Source: Scandinavium hiltneri (GTDB lineage: Bacteria > Pseudomonadota > Gammaproteobacteria > Enterobacterales > Enterobacteriaceae). Taken from it: DNA of 64,000 nucleotides. The notes under the pieces are model-generated. The model was not told the origin of the DNA. It did no database searches and was given only the letters and a program-made list of their open reading frames with translations. Location of the stretch: contig NZ_JALIGE010000066.1 in the NCBI RefSeq assembly GCF_024764835.1, positions 1 through 64,000 of the forward strand. Direction: 5' to 3'. Every line of letters begins with the position of its first letter. Position 1 is the first letter of the stretch. Made by a program: the position numbers and the translations under genes. Shown piece after piece: positions 63,917 to 64,000 of the stretch.

Positions 63917-64000
63917 TTTTTTACTTTGTATTTGATGAGAGATGTATTCTTGTTATTGATGATATATGAATAGTTAATGTTTTTTTCATAACTTATATTT

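Overview
The window is chromosomal DNA of an enterobacterium. Gene order follows the E. coli stretch from the end of an rRNA operon (mobBA side) to the rha locus just before sodA. Divergence from E. coli, ERIC and REP/BIME repeats, a large chitinase and a rhamnose ABC transporter inside the rha operon suggest the Enterobacter/Lelliottia/Leclercia/Klebsiella group; I cannot fix the genus from sequence alone. No phage, insertion sequence, CRISPR array or tRNA was seen.

Layout. 1-9.8 kb: rRNA operon terminator tail, mobBA, yihD, srkA-dsbA, yihG, polA, Spot 42 RNA, engB, CsrC RNA, yihI and a possible small membrane protein. 9.8-17.6 kb: hemN, the nitrogen regulon glnA-glnL-glnG with its sigma54 promoter and NtrC sites, and typA. 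17.6-23.6 kb: a multidomain GH18 chitinase where E. coli has the yihL-yihW region, then the overlapping set yihX-yihY-dtd-fabY. 23.6-31.2 kb: a hydrolase relic, a ribbon-helix-helix/PIN toxin-antitoxin pair, then the selenoprotein formate dehydrogenase-O operon fdoGHI-fdhE and divergent fdhD.

31.3-33.2 kb is an AT-rich island: a PAAR-like (DUF4280-type) protein with a C-terminal toxin-like domain, an overlapping small membrane protein that looks like its immunity partner, and a BhsA-like periplasmic protein. 33.2-38 kb is the frvABXR PTS/peptidase operon. 38-41.6 kb holds an AzlCD exporter pair with a divergent XRE-cupin regulator, an ERIC element and a RafY-like sugar porin.

41.7-53.6 kb is the rhamnose locus: rhaB, rhaA and rhaD followed co-directionally by a four-gene rhamnose ABC transporter, fucO and rhaM, with divergent activators rhaS and rhaR. 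54.2-62.7 kb, inserted between rhaR and rhaT, is a self-contained PTS operon: EIIB, EIIC, a GH38 alpha-mannosidase, an HPr-EI-EIIA fusion and a periplasmic phosphoesterase broken by an in-frame amber codon. rhaT closes the window. rhaB and rhaT carry RhaS and CRP sites with the same geometry.

The best candidates for undescribed biology are the orphan effector/immunity pair (31.3-32.8 kb), the mannoside PTS operon with its terminator-bearing leader (53.7-62.7 kb), and a compensated ERIC hairpin inside the glnA 3' UTR.
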